From Lunularia cruciata (taxonomy: Eukaryota > Streptophyta > Marchantiopsida > Lunulariales > Lunulariaceae): a DNA stretch of 64,000 nucleotides. The stretch is from assembly GCA_948567375.1 (NCBI GenBank), contig OX419759.1, positions 51,499,493 to 51,563,492 of the forward strand. Reading direction: 5' to 3'. The position numbers and the translations under genes were made by a program. The notes beneath the pieces were generated by a model, which did no database searches, was not told where the DNA came from, and saw only the letters and a program-made list of their open reading frames with translations. This document shows positions 22,206 to 32,160 of this stretch, in pieces (position 1 is the stretch's first letter; each line of letters opens with the position of its first letter).

Positions 22206-22619
22206 GAACCTCCAAACCCTCCGTCTTTCCTCTCCAATAAGCTTGGGTCCAAGATCTGGCTCCCAAGTATCCTCTGTAACTGTAGTAGGAGTGGAAGACG
22301 TACTGACTGGCTGCTACACTGGGCCCTTGGGAGCAATAGTGTCATACTCCCGACTACTAGAGGTCCCAACCTATGTGTGAAAAACTCCCTCCACTCTGGC
22401 TGCAAGCTCCACACGTCCTCTAGCTGCATCCCAAGTGGACCAAGGGTGTAATCCAAGTAGCCCACACTCACCTAGATGGACTCCAAGTAGACCACTCTCC
22501 CTAGTAGCTACTGGATGTGTCCCAAGAATACCATGCTCACTTGGTCCATTGCCCCCAGCATGTGCCTGAATTGTCTTGATAGGCATAGGGCTCACAAGTT
22601 TCCGAGTGGTGATGCCTAT
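22206..22619 (-). pseudogene. M2 linker between methyltransferase and RT
   Basis: Low-complexity coding remnant. The frame at 22371-22796 contains repeats of the form G-(L/I)-LG-x-H (EHGILGTHP, SGLLGVHLGE, CGLLGLHPW), which suggests an expanded linker. The adjoining frame holds the stretch leading into RT at about 22210. No domain is recognised. Confidence 0.5.
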
Positions 22620-23528
22620 CAAGCACATCCTACGTTGCTCTACCAAGCCAAGGTTCACAATCCAGGTCAAACAATTTAGGTCCATAGCCTGACCTGACTC
22701 CTGATGCTTGGATGCCTCTAACACTGCTGGAACAGCGGTAATACTAGTGCAAAAACCCATTGCCCGCTCTCTCTCATCAGCGTTGGGCTCCACCAATTGC
22801 TGTAACTGTGAGTCCCAAACAAGTCTAGGTCCTCCCTCTCAAAAATCATGAGAGCTTAGGAAACTCATGAGTGTGGGAAATGCGGCTCTAGGCTGTCTAA
22901 CTAGGTTCACCACTGCCATAGATGACCTGTCAGCCACTACCATTGTCTAAGACTGACGCCCAACATCCAAGATATCATCAACAAGGATGTGGTCAAGTCA
23001 CTAAATCCCATCATAAGCACACTATAAAACCTCTCTGGGTAAGAGGTTCTTCCATCAAAGACAAAGATGATGAGCCCGTGATCCCACTCTGGCTATATCT
23101 AACAATATAGCAGGTCCCATCCAAGAATGGACCTAATGTGTACTCACCACCACTCTGGTGCAAGAATCACCCATTAAAGGAATGTTCTCTAAAAGGTAAG
23201 CTGGAGAAACGGATTGATGAACTTGGAGATGTCGTAATATCCGTAACATCTCCCAAAACACACCAGAACAAGGATCTTGAAGACCCAAACCGTGGCCCGC
23301 ATGTGTATGTCCCTGACATGGCCATCCAGAAATCACCAAGTGAATAGGCCCATGTCTCTCTAGGTCATGCGCCCCCAATAAAGAAATGTCTGTTGGTAGG
23401 GCCTTCTGGTAACCTCTGACTATTGACATTGGTAATAACTCCGGATACCAATAGGCCAAGTGTGCCACATGATGTAGAGAGACTTGCCTAGCAGTCTCAT
23501 CTCTCTCTACATACAAGTACATATGTAC
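22620..23528 (-). pseudogene. M2 cytosine-5 DNA methyltransferase, C-terminal part (motifs II-X)
   Basis: The frame at 23133-23540 carries YVERDETARQVSLHH (SAM-binding strand after motif I), GPIHLVISGWPCQGH (motif IV; the catalytic Cys of PCQ is at 23313-23321), GLGLQDPCSGVFWEMLRIL, and AYLLENIPLMGD (motif VI; ENIP at 23179-23190). After a degraded stretch that would hold the target-recognition region, FPTLMSFLSSHDF, then VEPNADERERAMGF (motif IX, 22752-22778) and GQAMDLNCL (motif X, 22668-22694) follow. These are the conserved motifs of C5 methyltransferases in the ordinary, non-permuted order. The enzyme would methylate cytosine in DNA. It is split from motif I by element A and has stops around 22860-23130. 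Confidence 0.85.
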
Positions 23529-24220
23529 TGTAACACCCATTTGTGCATGTGTGTGGTATTGTGATATTTAGCTTGGTATTACAAGTACTTAAGAGATATT
23601 ATTTATATAGAGATAAAGGATGGTTCTATATTAGTCATGGTTAGCTAAAGTTAGTCATAGCTAAGATAGAGTGGACCTTACTTTAGAGTAATTAGAAAAG
23701 ATGAGCACCACTATTTTGGATTTTAGTGTGTTGACTTGGTATTATTCCTAGGTGTTTGGCTTTGAGGAAAAAGTTGAGAACTCTTGGGCCCGCAAGCCTT
23801 TTTGTTTTGGATTGTTCTTTAGTCCAAGGATAGCCCATGTGAAGGAATCCTTGACTTAGTGGTTGGGTCAAGATAAGACCACATGCTTAGGGGAATATGC
23901 CCATGTGAATGGATATTCCTTTCTACTTTTTGACTTTACTTGACTTTTAGTCTAATAACTTGAGTTACTACGGTAATTAGTAACTTTGGTACGTAACTAT
24001 TTCACAAGTATATAAACAAGGGGTGAGGAGGTACTCATCATCCTTTCATTTGCAACTATCTCTCTCTCATTGAGTTCTCTAGTGAGCAATGTCTTGAGTC
24101 TTGGAGTATTAGCCTTGGAAGAGTATGATGGAGTTTGGATTCCTTGCCTTCTTAGTCCATAGTGCGCTACCATAATAGCCATCAGAGGTTCATCTTGAGT
24201 GAGAGACAGGCTGGCTCACA
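23529..24220 (+). repeat. 5' LTR of element A (692 bp)
   Basis: tgtaacaccc...ggctcaca. TATA box tatataaac at 24009-24017, so transcription would start roughly 25-35 bases downstream. Essentially identical to 30619-31310. Confidence 0.96.
24009..24017 (+). promoter_or_regulatory. TATA box in element A 5' LTR
   Basis: tatataaac, conserved in all four family A LTRs of the window (near 12165, 24009, 31099, 45897). Confidence 0.65.
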
Positions 24221-24224
24221 TTTT

Positions 24225-24241
24225 TGGTTTTGTTGCCGGGA
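24225..24241 (+). other. Putative primer binding site of element A
   Basis: Reads TGGttttGTTGCCGGGA, four bases after the LTR. It resembles the Asp/Asn-tRNA-type site common in plant Athila/Tat elements (recalled as TGGCGCCGTTGCCGGGGA), with the four bases after TGG and one near the end differing. Moderately supported. Confidence 0.5.
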
Positions 24242-24249
24242 CCTCTCTA

Positions 24250-25552
24250 GAAGGCAAGATAATGTTTCGCGTTCAATTCTACATTAGGCAGAAGGAGGCT
24301 ATGAGAGCTCACTTGGAGAGAACATTAGGAGAGGAGAGGGCTGAACTTATGTTAGAGAACCAAGATCCATTTGTATACCCTGTAGTTCATTATGATGTCT
24401 TTGAGGTGATTTTGTACATCTTGTACACATGAGAGGAATTGGAGAGATTGTGTGAGGTGGATTGCAGATTTTGGGGATTAAGGTGATTTTGGGCAAAATC
24501 TCAAGTTTGAGATCTGGACTTGAGATTTCTATACATGATAGCTTAGGTTATCTTTCAGTTAGCACACTTGAAATTATTGTGAGAGCTTGTATGCGCACTG
24601 GGCTAGAATTTTTGAAAGTTGATAGGGTAAAGTGTTCCCGCAATTGCATGCTCTCTAGAAAATTGTACAGAGTCTGCCATTTCTTCAATTTTCAGTTAAT
24701 TGTCCTGAAAATTTCCAAGAAAATTCAATGCATTGTATCCTACCTTCTTCCACAAAAATTAGAGAGAGATCGTTTTCTTGCAGGGAGTCATGAGTTTTTT
24801 AAGTGAGGGGGGTAGTTTTCAGACCAAATCTGAAATTTGTGTGCTGAATAGAAAGGTGTCTAGGCCAAATGGCTCAATGAAAAGATCTGAAATTTTGCAG
24901 GGATAGACGCCCTAGAGTTGTGATCAAGCGGATCGAATTTCAGAGGACTGTGATATACTGGTTGGGAGATTTGAGTGACATTGTGAGGAAAGGTCAATTC
25001 TGTAGAGTGGAGATCTCATGCATGAGGAGTTTGAGATCAACAAAAAGCATGTTTGAGTGTTTAGATTCATCTTGGGAACATGGAGGGTCATCAAGAGTGG
25101 AAATTGAGATTATGCAAGGTTCCCCAAGGGTTTGAGGTGATTGTAGGGGTGGATTTGAGGAAAAGAGAGTTTACAATAGAATTTGAAGAGAGTGTTGAGA
25201 GGATCCAGAAACCTACACCACTTGGAGGAAAGAGTGAGTCTAAGTGCTTTCTGTGTGGAGAGAAGGGACATAAAGCAAGTTCATGTCCATTGACCTTTGA
25301 GAGCAAGAGATTGAGTGCAGAAGAGGCTTACTTGACTTGGGTTTGCATGTTGGACCTTCTTCACCAAGATTGGGAGGGAGAAGATCTAAGACCAAGGAGT
25401 TGTGTGAGGTTTGTGGAGTGGAAGGACTTCCAAAAGGACATGAGTGTAGTGGAGTAAAAGCACTTTTGGAAGCTTTGGTGAAGGATCTTGGAGAGAATCT
25501 TAGTACAGCTACAGAAATACTACCACCTTCATCAGCTAGTTCTCAAGATTAG
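24250..25552 (+). pseudogene. Extra ORF upstream of gag in element A, with zinc knuckle
   Basis: Between the LTR and gag lie broken coding frames distinct from gag. The frame at 25080-25457 contains SKCFLCGEKGHKASSCP at 25245-25286, a perfect C-x2-C-x4-H-x4-C knuckle. A following frame (25337-25552) has CEVCGVEGLPKGHEC, a second possible Cys/His cluster. Upstream frames at 24199-24432 and 24462-24806 have coding-like composition but no recognised domain. The gag gene further on has its own knuckle, so this is an additional protein. Its function is unknown; nucleic-acid binding is inferred from the knuckle. Confidence 0.6.
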
Positions 25553-25779
25553 TGATAGAGATAATCTTTCAACTCATGGATAAACTATCCATGAGAGTTA
25601 GATTAATATGCACTCTAGGATTTGATGTTGCTATAGAAATCTTGGAGTAACCTGAACCTTTTGTGTTCCCTAGAGTGGATTATTCTCAGATGGTGTTAGT
25701 CATGTATATACTCTATTAGTAATAGAGTGAGAGAAAAGAAAAGAAATTTGAGAGAAAAGAAAGATAGTGAGGGGTTAAG

Positions 25780-26735
25780 ATGGGAAAACTTCCGGTTTTC
25801 TTTGGCAAGGATGGAGAAGATGTGGAGGCCTTTGTGAGAGACTTCAAGAGAGCTTGCATAGGAAACAATGAGAGGAGGAAGAATGAGTGGGCCTCATTAT
25901 TACCAGATTTCTTTGAGGATGCAGCACTTACATGGTATGAGTCAGAATACCAAAAGAGAGAGAGGAGAGATAGGGAAGAGGAGTCTTGGGAGACTTTGAC
26001 TTCAGCACTCATTGAGAACTTTCTTCCTGATGAGAGTTATGAGAGATTGATGAGTGAGGTTACATTTCTCAAGCAAGGAGAAGGAGAGAAAATGAGAGTC
26101 TATGTGGAAAGAGTGGAAAAGTTGGAGTCCAGATTTTGCATAGTGTTGAGGAAGGGTGGGGATGATGTGGAGACTACAATGATTGGCATAGGGGCCATGC
26201 TCACCAAGAATTTTGTGGGAGGGTTGAGACCACAAATTAGAAGCAAGGTGAGATATGAGAAACCTTCTTCCAAGGTTGAAGCTATCAAGATTGCAATTCG
26301 TATGGAGGAGAGTTTGGAAGGGGATGAGAGTGATTTGGTGGTGAAGGAGGTTGTGCATCCTCCTCAAGGCTACAAGTATGGTGGAACTTCTGATACTTTG
26401 GTGACAAAGGTTGCACCACAAGTAGTAGTTGCTCCAATTCTTGCACCTCCACCAAAGGATCCACTTCAAACCATCATAGAACAACTTGCGGATCGCAAGA
26501 GAAGAGAGAGGTGGATCAGAATGTAGGAGTTATGGAAACTATTCATATAGAGGAGGTCAAACAGCCAACAATTTCAATGATAGAAATTGTTTTGGTTGTG
26601 GAGGAAGAGGTCATATCCAAAGGAATTGCCCAAATTCCACTTACCATGGAGGAAGGGGTTATGAGGGAGCCAATAGAGGGAAAGAGGGAAGTAGTGAAAC
26701 CCAAGTGGCTCCTAATCCCAACAAAGGTAAGGTGA
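25780..26735 (+). pseudogene. Element A gag (capsid and nucleocapsid)
   Basis: The frame at 25780-26526 (248 aa) is a gag capsid region: GKLPVFFGKDGEDVEAFVRDF, then LPDFFEDAALTWYES, then the WETLTSALIENFLP and YVERVEKLESRF segments typical of retrotransposon gag. Near 26490-26526 the frame must shift by +1 to reach the nucleocapsid CFGCGGRGHIQRNCP (26588-26629, CCHC). The shift lies in a purine-rich run and may be a mutation or a recoding site; I favour mutation. Gag would form the virus-like particle. Confidence 0.85.
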
Positions 26736-27838
26736 TAGCATCCATAGATGTGGTTGAGAGAAAGTATGAGAAGGGAGAGTGCTCAAACTCCAAGGGTCTT
26801 AATTTGGAGCTTTTGGCACAAGAGAAGAAGAGAGCTTGTTTTGCAGAGGATATTCACTCTTCTCAAGGATTTACTTCAAGCAAGGATACTCCTATGTCTA
26901 CTAGGAGCACTCGCACCTCAACACCATCAACAACAAAGACTCCAAGGAAGAAGTTGGGGATAGAGGACTTCTTGATCTCAAAGCAACAATGGAACTACAA
27001 TGTGTTGGAGGATGTTGGTAGTCACAAGGCTAACATCATAGTGGGCCAATTAATTGCTTTGAACCCTACCTTGAGAAAGGAGCTTAGAGGTGGTTTGAGT
27101 TCTACAAGGAGCAAGAGGAAGAAGAAGGCAAAAGTTCCGGTATCAATGGGGGTGGTGGATGCCAAGCCAGCACCATGGGAGGCTTGTGAATATGCCTCCA
27201 AGATTGATGTGAGAGTGAATGGTCACAACATCAAGGATGCCTTGGTTGATGGAGGATCAGTAGTGAATGCCATGTCAGAAAGGTTGATGAAGAAGTTGGG
27301 TATGATACCCTCAAGACCTTCAACATTTGTGGTGAGCATGGCAAACAAGCAACAAGTTCGACCAGTAGGGGTGATGGATAAAGTGGTAGTTTCAGTTATG
27401 GGAGTTCAAAATCTCATGACTTTCCAAGTCTTGAAGGATTCAAGTTATGACTTACTTCTTGGGAGGCCATGGTTGAGAGCAGCACGCACAACTGATTGAT
27501 GGCACAAAGGGTACTTGAGGATTGGGCCATCAAACCATAGAGTCACAGTTCTTGTGATTAACACCACCAACACTTCACATTCAGATACACCATCTTCTGA
27601 TTATTGGGAATCAGATTTTGAAGAAGGAGCTTCAGGTGTGGACACAAGCATGGAGGAAGAGACTTCCACGGAGGAGGATGAATCTGAATCTGATTCAGAT
27701 GTGTATCCCTTGTGTGCTATGGATTTTGCACCTAAGCCAGTGGTTTTGAAGGACCCAGACAAATCACCATTGACACTTGAGGAGGTAGAGAGAAGGTTAG
27801 CTACCCTCAAGTATGGCCCAAATGTTACCAAGGAGTAG
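26736..27838 (+). pseudogene. Element A protease region and acidic linker
   Basis: Continues in the pol frame. After a Ser/Thr-rich stretch (SSKDTPMSTRSTRTSTPSTT), the protease shows KDALVDGGSVVNAMSERL (catalytic Asp codon near 27248) and DLLLGRPWLR. The Asp-Gly-Gly form of the active site is usual in Athila-type elements. A TGA at 27497-27499, followed by Trp, ends the frame. The next frame (27515-27838) is an acidic Glu/Asp-rich linker ending in TAG. Both stops are single transitions away from sense codons. Confidence 0.8.
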
Positions 27839-27841
27839 AAG

Positions 27842-29797
27842 GTGAGATTTGAGGAGATTTTCCGCAAGTTCATCCATGTGTTTGCTTTTAGTTACAAGGA
27901 TTTGAAGGAAGTCACCTTGGAGGAGCACAAGATAGAGGTGGAGTCACATGCAAGACCAATCCGCCAAAAGCAACGTCGCATTAGCCCACCAATATCTTTG
28001 GTTGTGAAGGAGGAGATTGATAAGCTCAAGGAGGCTGGATTTATCTTTGAGGTGGAGAATTCAGAATGGGTGTCTCCAATTGTCATTGTGAAGAAAAAGA
28101 ATGGCAAGCTTCGAGTATGTGTGGATTACAAGAAGCTTAATGTTGTTACCAAGAAGGACTACTACCCATTGCCATTCATTGATGAGATCTTGGAGGAGGT
28201 TGCAGGTCATGAGAGGTACAGTTTTGGAGATGGTTATAGTGGATACAACCAAATCAAGATTGCACCAGAGCATCAACAACTCACCACATTCACCACACCT
28301 TGGGGAACTTACGCTTTCAAGGTCATGCCTTTTGGGCTTTGCAATGCTCTAGCCACATTCCAACGGTTCATGAACAAGGTATTCAAACCTTTCATTGGGA
28401 AATTTGTGAGAGACTTCATTGATGACTTTTGTGTCTATGGGAGCAAGGAGGAGCACTTTGAGCACCTAATCAAAGTCTTGCAACGCTTGGATGAGGCAAA
28501 TGCATCACTCAACCCAAAGAAGTGCATTTTTGGATGTGAAGAAGGTCTACTTTTGGGGCACATCATCTCCAAGGATGGAATAACAGTTGATCCTGAGAAG
28601 GTGAGGAAAATCTCAGACCTTCCATTCCCTTCAAGCTTGACAAAGTTATGCCAATTATTTGGGATGGTTGGGTACTATAGGAGGTTCATCTTCTCATTTT
28701 CCAACAAGTCTTATGCATTGACCATCTACATGAAGAAGGGTGTAGATTACATGGTGATTTTGGAAGACAAGGAGGCTCTCAAAGCTTTTGAGGAGCTCAA
28801 GCAATCCCTTGTTGTAGCTCCAATTCTTGCTAAACCTGATTGGAGTAAGCCTTTCATCCTCTACACTGATGCTTCTAATGTAGCTATAGGATGCACTCTT
28901 AGTCAATTAGACCAAGATGGGCATGATCATCCAATAGCTTATGCTAGTAGGCAGATGGTTTCAGCGGAGAAGAACTACTCTATCACCGAGAGAGAAGGGT
29001 TGGCAGTGATCTTTGGTCTCAAGAAGTTTAGACACTATTTGATTGGAGGGAAAGCCACAATTGTCACGGATCACAAGGCTTTGAAGTACATCTTTAACAA
29101 GCCTAATGTTGAAGGGAGACTAGCAAGGTGGATGATACTCTTGTCTAAGTATGACTACACAATTGAGGATAGGCCAGGAAAGAAACATGCAAATGCTGAT
29201 TTGTTATCTAGAGCCTATGATCATGATGGAGATGAGCCAGTGGATGATTCCTTCCCGGATGAGGAGCTCATGACAATCTTAGTCACTCAAGAGATTCCAA
29301 TGGAATACAAGGAGATTGTGGATTTTGTGACAAGAGGTAACTATCCAGAAGGGATGCATGCTAGGGAGAGGAAGGCCCTTGCAGCAAGATCTAGACCTTA
29401 CACAATGGTGGAGGATATTCTTTTTCACCAAGGAGCAGATGGTCTACTTCAAAGAGCAGTGGGTAAGGAAGAGTCTATCCTACTCATAAAGGAGTTTCAT
29501 GAAGGTTTAGTATGTGGAGGACACTTTGCAGGAAAGGTGACTGCTTTCAAGATTCTAGATGCAGGTTACCATTGGAGAGGGATTTTCAAGGATTGTCTTG
29601 ATTATTGCAAAACTTGTCATGTTTGTCAAGCTTTTGCTAGAAAATCTACATCCACTCCACCACTTAGATCAACTCCATTGCTAGGACCTTTTGAGAAGTG
29701 GGGAATTGATTTTGTAGGACCTCTCAATAGAACCCCAAGGAACAATTGGTACATTGTGGTAGTTACTGATTACCTTACCAAGTGGGTTGAGGCTTGA
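27842..29797 (+). pseudogene. Element A reverse transcriptase, RNase H and integrase zinc region
   Basis: 651 codons open. RT: ISPPISLVVKEEIDKL, then WVSPIVIVKKKNGKLRVCVDY, the FKVMPFGLCNALATFQRFM block and the active site RDFIDDFCVYGS. RNase H: LYTDASNVAIGCTLSQ, REGLAVIFGLKKFRHYL, VTDHKALKYIF and HANADLLSR. Integrase zinc region: FHEGLVCGGHF then CKTCHVCQAFARKS. The start of the core is WGIDFVGPL. It ends at TGA just after TKWVEA, where the truncated copy at 10861 has AGA. The RT and RNase H catalytic residues look intact. Confidence 0.93.
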
Positions 29798-29800
29798 CCA

Positions 29801-30570
29801 TTGAGGGACAAGAATGAAGATGAAGTGGGTAGATTTCTTTATGAATGCATTATCACTAGGTTTGGATGCCCTTTGGAGTTGGTTTCTGATAGAGGAGGAG
29901 AGTTTACAGGAAGCATTACTACAGCCATGCTACGACATTTCTCTATCACACATAGAGTAACTACATCCTATAAGCCAAATTCAAATGGCTTGGTAGAGAG
30001 AACCAATCAGACCTTGTGCATGATGTTGGCCAAAGATGCAGAAATGGAGGGGGCTAAACATCATTGGGGCAAGAGGATTCATGCAGTTTTGTGGGAGTAT
30101 AGGACAACCATGAAGACTTCCACCGGATATTCTCCATTTCAATTGGTGTATGGTATTGAGTCTACCTTACCTATTCACTTTGATCTTCCTACCTTCCAAA
30201 GCATTCATAGGAGATTGAAGAAAGCACAAGGGGGTGATGCAGAGAAGTCAAGGAAGGATCAACTCATGGAGTTGGAAGAGGCAAGAGCAGTTGCTATGGT
30301 TCAAGTGGAGCAAGCCCAAAGGAAACAAAAGGAGAGCTATGACAAGAGGCAAGGCAAGAAGAAGGTGGAGACTTTCAAAGAAGGTGATTGGGTAATGTTG
30401 TTTGATTCCATTCGATTCAAGAGAGTACAAAAGAAGTTTTGCCTAAGTACTTTGGACCTTTCATAGTGGAGAAGGTGTGGGGCAATTACACCTATGATCT
30501 CAAGGAGTTGGGAGGAAGACACTTTGATAGGATTAACCATGATAAGTTGAAGATGTACCATAGAAGGTAG
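29801..30570 (+). pseudogene. Element A integrase core and C-terminus
   Basis: The frame at 29801-30466 carries Asp in LVSDRGGEFTG and Glu in NGLVERTNQTL, completing a DDE triad with WGIDF upstream. GYSPFQLVYGIESTLP follows. Near 30430 a one-base loss in a T run (compare 11500-11520) shifts the frame, after which FGPFIVEKVWGNYTYDLKEL and the end KMYHRR-stop are readable in another frame. No chromodomain or PHD finger follows; the polypurine tract is at about 30604-30618. Confidence 0.88.
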
Positions 30571-30603
30571 AGAGACCTTCACTTTGAGGACAAAGTGAAA
30601 ACT

Positions 30604-30618
30604 TAGTCCGGGGGTAAA
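30604..30618 (+). other. Polypurine tract of element A
   Basis: agtccgggggtaaa directly precedes the 3' LTR start tgtaac. The purine run gggggtaaa is the likely primer. The truncated copy at 11675-11688 has gtcagagggtaaa. Confidence 0.7.
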
Positions 30619-31310
30619 TGTAACACCCATTTGTGCATGTGTGTGGTATTGTGATATTTAGCTTGGTATTACAAGTACTTAAGAGATATTATTTATATAG
30701 AGATAAAGGATGGTTCTATATTAGTCATGGTTAGCTAAAGTTAGTCATAGCTAAGATAGAGTGGACCTTACTTTAGAGTAATTAGAAAAGATGAGCACCA
30801 CTATTTTGGATTTTAGTGTGTTGACTTGGTATTATTCCTAGGTGTTTGGCTTTGAGGAAAAAGTTGAGAACTCTTGGGCCCGCAAGCCTTTTTGTTTTGG
30901 ATTGTTCTTTAGTCCAAGGATAGCCCATGTGAAGGAATCCTTGACTTAGTGGTTGGGTCAAGATAAGACCACATGCTTAGGGGAATATGCCCATGTGAAT
31001 GGATATTCCTTTCTACTTTTTGACTTTACTTGACTTTTAGTCTAATAACTTGAGTTACTACGGTAATTAGTAACTTTGGTACGTAACTATTTCACAAGTA
31101 TATAAACAAGGGGTGAGGAGGTACTCATCATCCTTTCATTTGCAACTATCTCTCTCTCATTGAGTTCTCTAGTGAGCAATGTCTTGAGTCTTGGAGTATT
31201 AGCCTTGGAAGAGTATGATGGAGTTTGGATTCCTTGCCTTCTTAGTCCATAGTGCGCTACCATAATAGCCATCAGAGGTTCATCTTGAGTGAGAGACAGG
31301 CCGGCTCACA
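30619..31310 (+). repeat. 3' LTR of element A (692 bp)
   Basis: Same length as the 5' LTR with one difference seen. Followed by the target duplicate gcac and then M2 sequence. Confidence 0.96.
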
Positions 31311-31420
31311 GCACTCGGATACCCGACTATAATACCGGAGCTAGTCCGGTGCTAATCCCACCGAACAACTCCAATAGGCATATCCCCTCTACTGGATACT
31401 ACCAAGCAATGAGTGTGGTA
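31311..31420 (-). pseudogene. M2 methyltransferase N-terminal part (motif I)
   Basis: The minus strand reads GICLLELFGGISTGLAPVL (core 31351-31377), a stop, then SGIRV, and is then cut at 31311 by element A. The LFGGIGT-like loop is motif I of C5 methyltransferases, which binds S-adenosylmethionine. The domain continues at 23528 with YVERDETAR. Region 31421-31984 upstream is a coding-like linker (frame 31513-31707) between protease and methyltransferase with no recognised domain. Confidence 0.8.
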
Positions 31421-31984
31421 TCCAAAGGTGTCAAAGCAATCGCCTCTGGAGGCTCATCCTCACACTTATCTCCTAATGGTACGAAGGCTCCACTCCAAGC
31501 CTATTGCACCAACTAATCTGCATGCTGCTGCAACGCCTCCTCTAAACTCCACAATGGAACATCCAAGGTAGATGGAACAATCCCACTTGTACTCCAAAGC
31601 CGAGTGATCTCCTCTGGTACTAAAGTATCCTTTGCATGGACGTTCCCTTTCAACAAGTCACCAGGCCAAGTAACTACACCACTGAAAGCTAAAACTGATG
31701 CTACCATGGTCCCAGACTATAGTGAGCCAAGACTACCACTACTGAAGCGTACTGGTAGGCGACATACCTGTCCCTCACTAGACTGCCAACCAGGTCTATA
31801 GGAGACTGTCTCCTCTCAATAGTCAATGCTGAAACCCATGAGGTATAACACTACTCCCCCAACTAGCACATTGTATGACTCAACTATTGTTACAATAGCC
31901 TGAGCTCTCACCACCGAGCTATCAATCGGATGACCAGGCTGAACCTAAACAACAAGCTCCCTACGTGTGATGTACTATGTTGAA

Positions 31985-32130
31985 CCACCACCTAGAGATG
32001 TATAGATCTGAAATGGACACCTCTCTACATCGATCTTCCGTAACTCCAGATCGACAACTATAGCCTTCCCCAACATGAGGGGTTGCGCACTAGAGTCTAA
32101 CAAGACTCTTTGTGGTGTATAGACCTTCCC
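31985..32130 (-). pseudogene. M2 aspartic protease
   Basis: The minus-strand translation reads PQRVLLDSSAQPLMLGKAI, the retropepsin signature (LLDSGAQPxMxGK in relatives) with the active-site Gly changed to Ser, a G-to-A transition. The frame at 32161-32559 upstream (132 aa) joins it to gag. It would process Gag-Pol if active. Confidence 0.72.
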
Positions 32131-32160
32131 TGAAGGTCCTACTAAACAAAAAATCCCCCT

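Larger units (their letters stand above)
23529..31310 (+). mobile_element. Element A: complete, very young Ty3/gypsy (Athila/Tat-like) with extra upstream ORF
   Basis: A 7,782-bp plus-strand element with 692-bp LTRs (23529-24220 and 30619-31310). Line-by-line comparison showed one difference (24212 t, 31302 c). It is flanked by gtac (23525-23528) and gcac (31311-31314), a 4-bp duplication with one mismatch. The empty site gtac-tcgtatac is at 13606 in M1. It encodes an extra zinc-knuckle ORF, gag, protease with VDGGS, RT with FIDD, RNase H and integrase. Despite its youth the main frame has three in-frame stops and two frameshifts. Confidence 0.95.

Noticed and set aside
23133-23540. The methyltransferase as a host gene or bacterial contamination
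   Set aside because: It is flanked by gypsy protease and RT in the same orientation, and the same order appears in M1, so it belongs to the element.
26486-26526. Programmed +1 frameshift between gag and nucleocapsid in element A
   Set aside because: The shift separates capsid from nucleocapsid inside gag, an unlikely place for recoding, and the element has other disabling lesions; a mutation is simpler.
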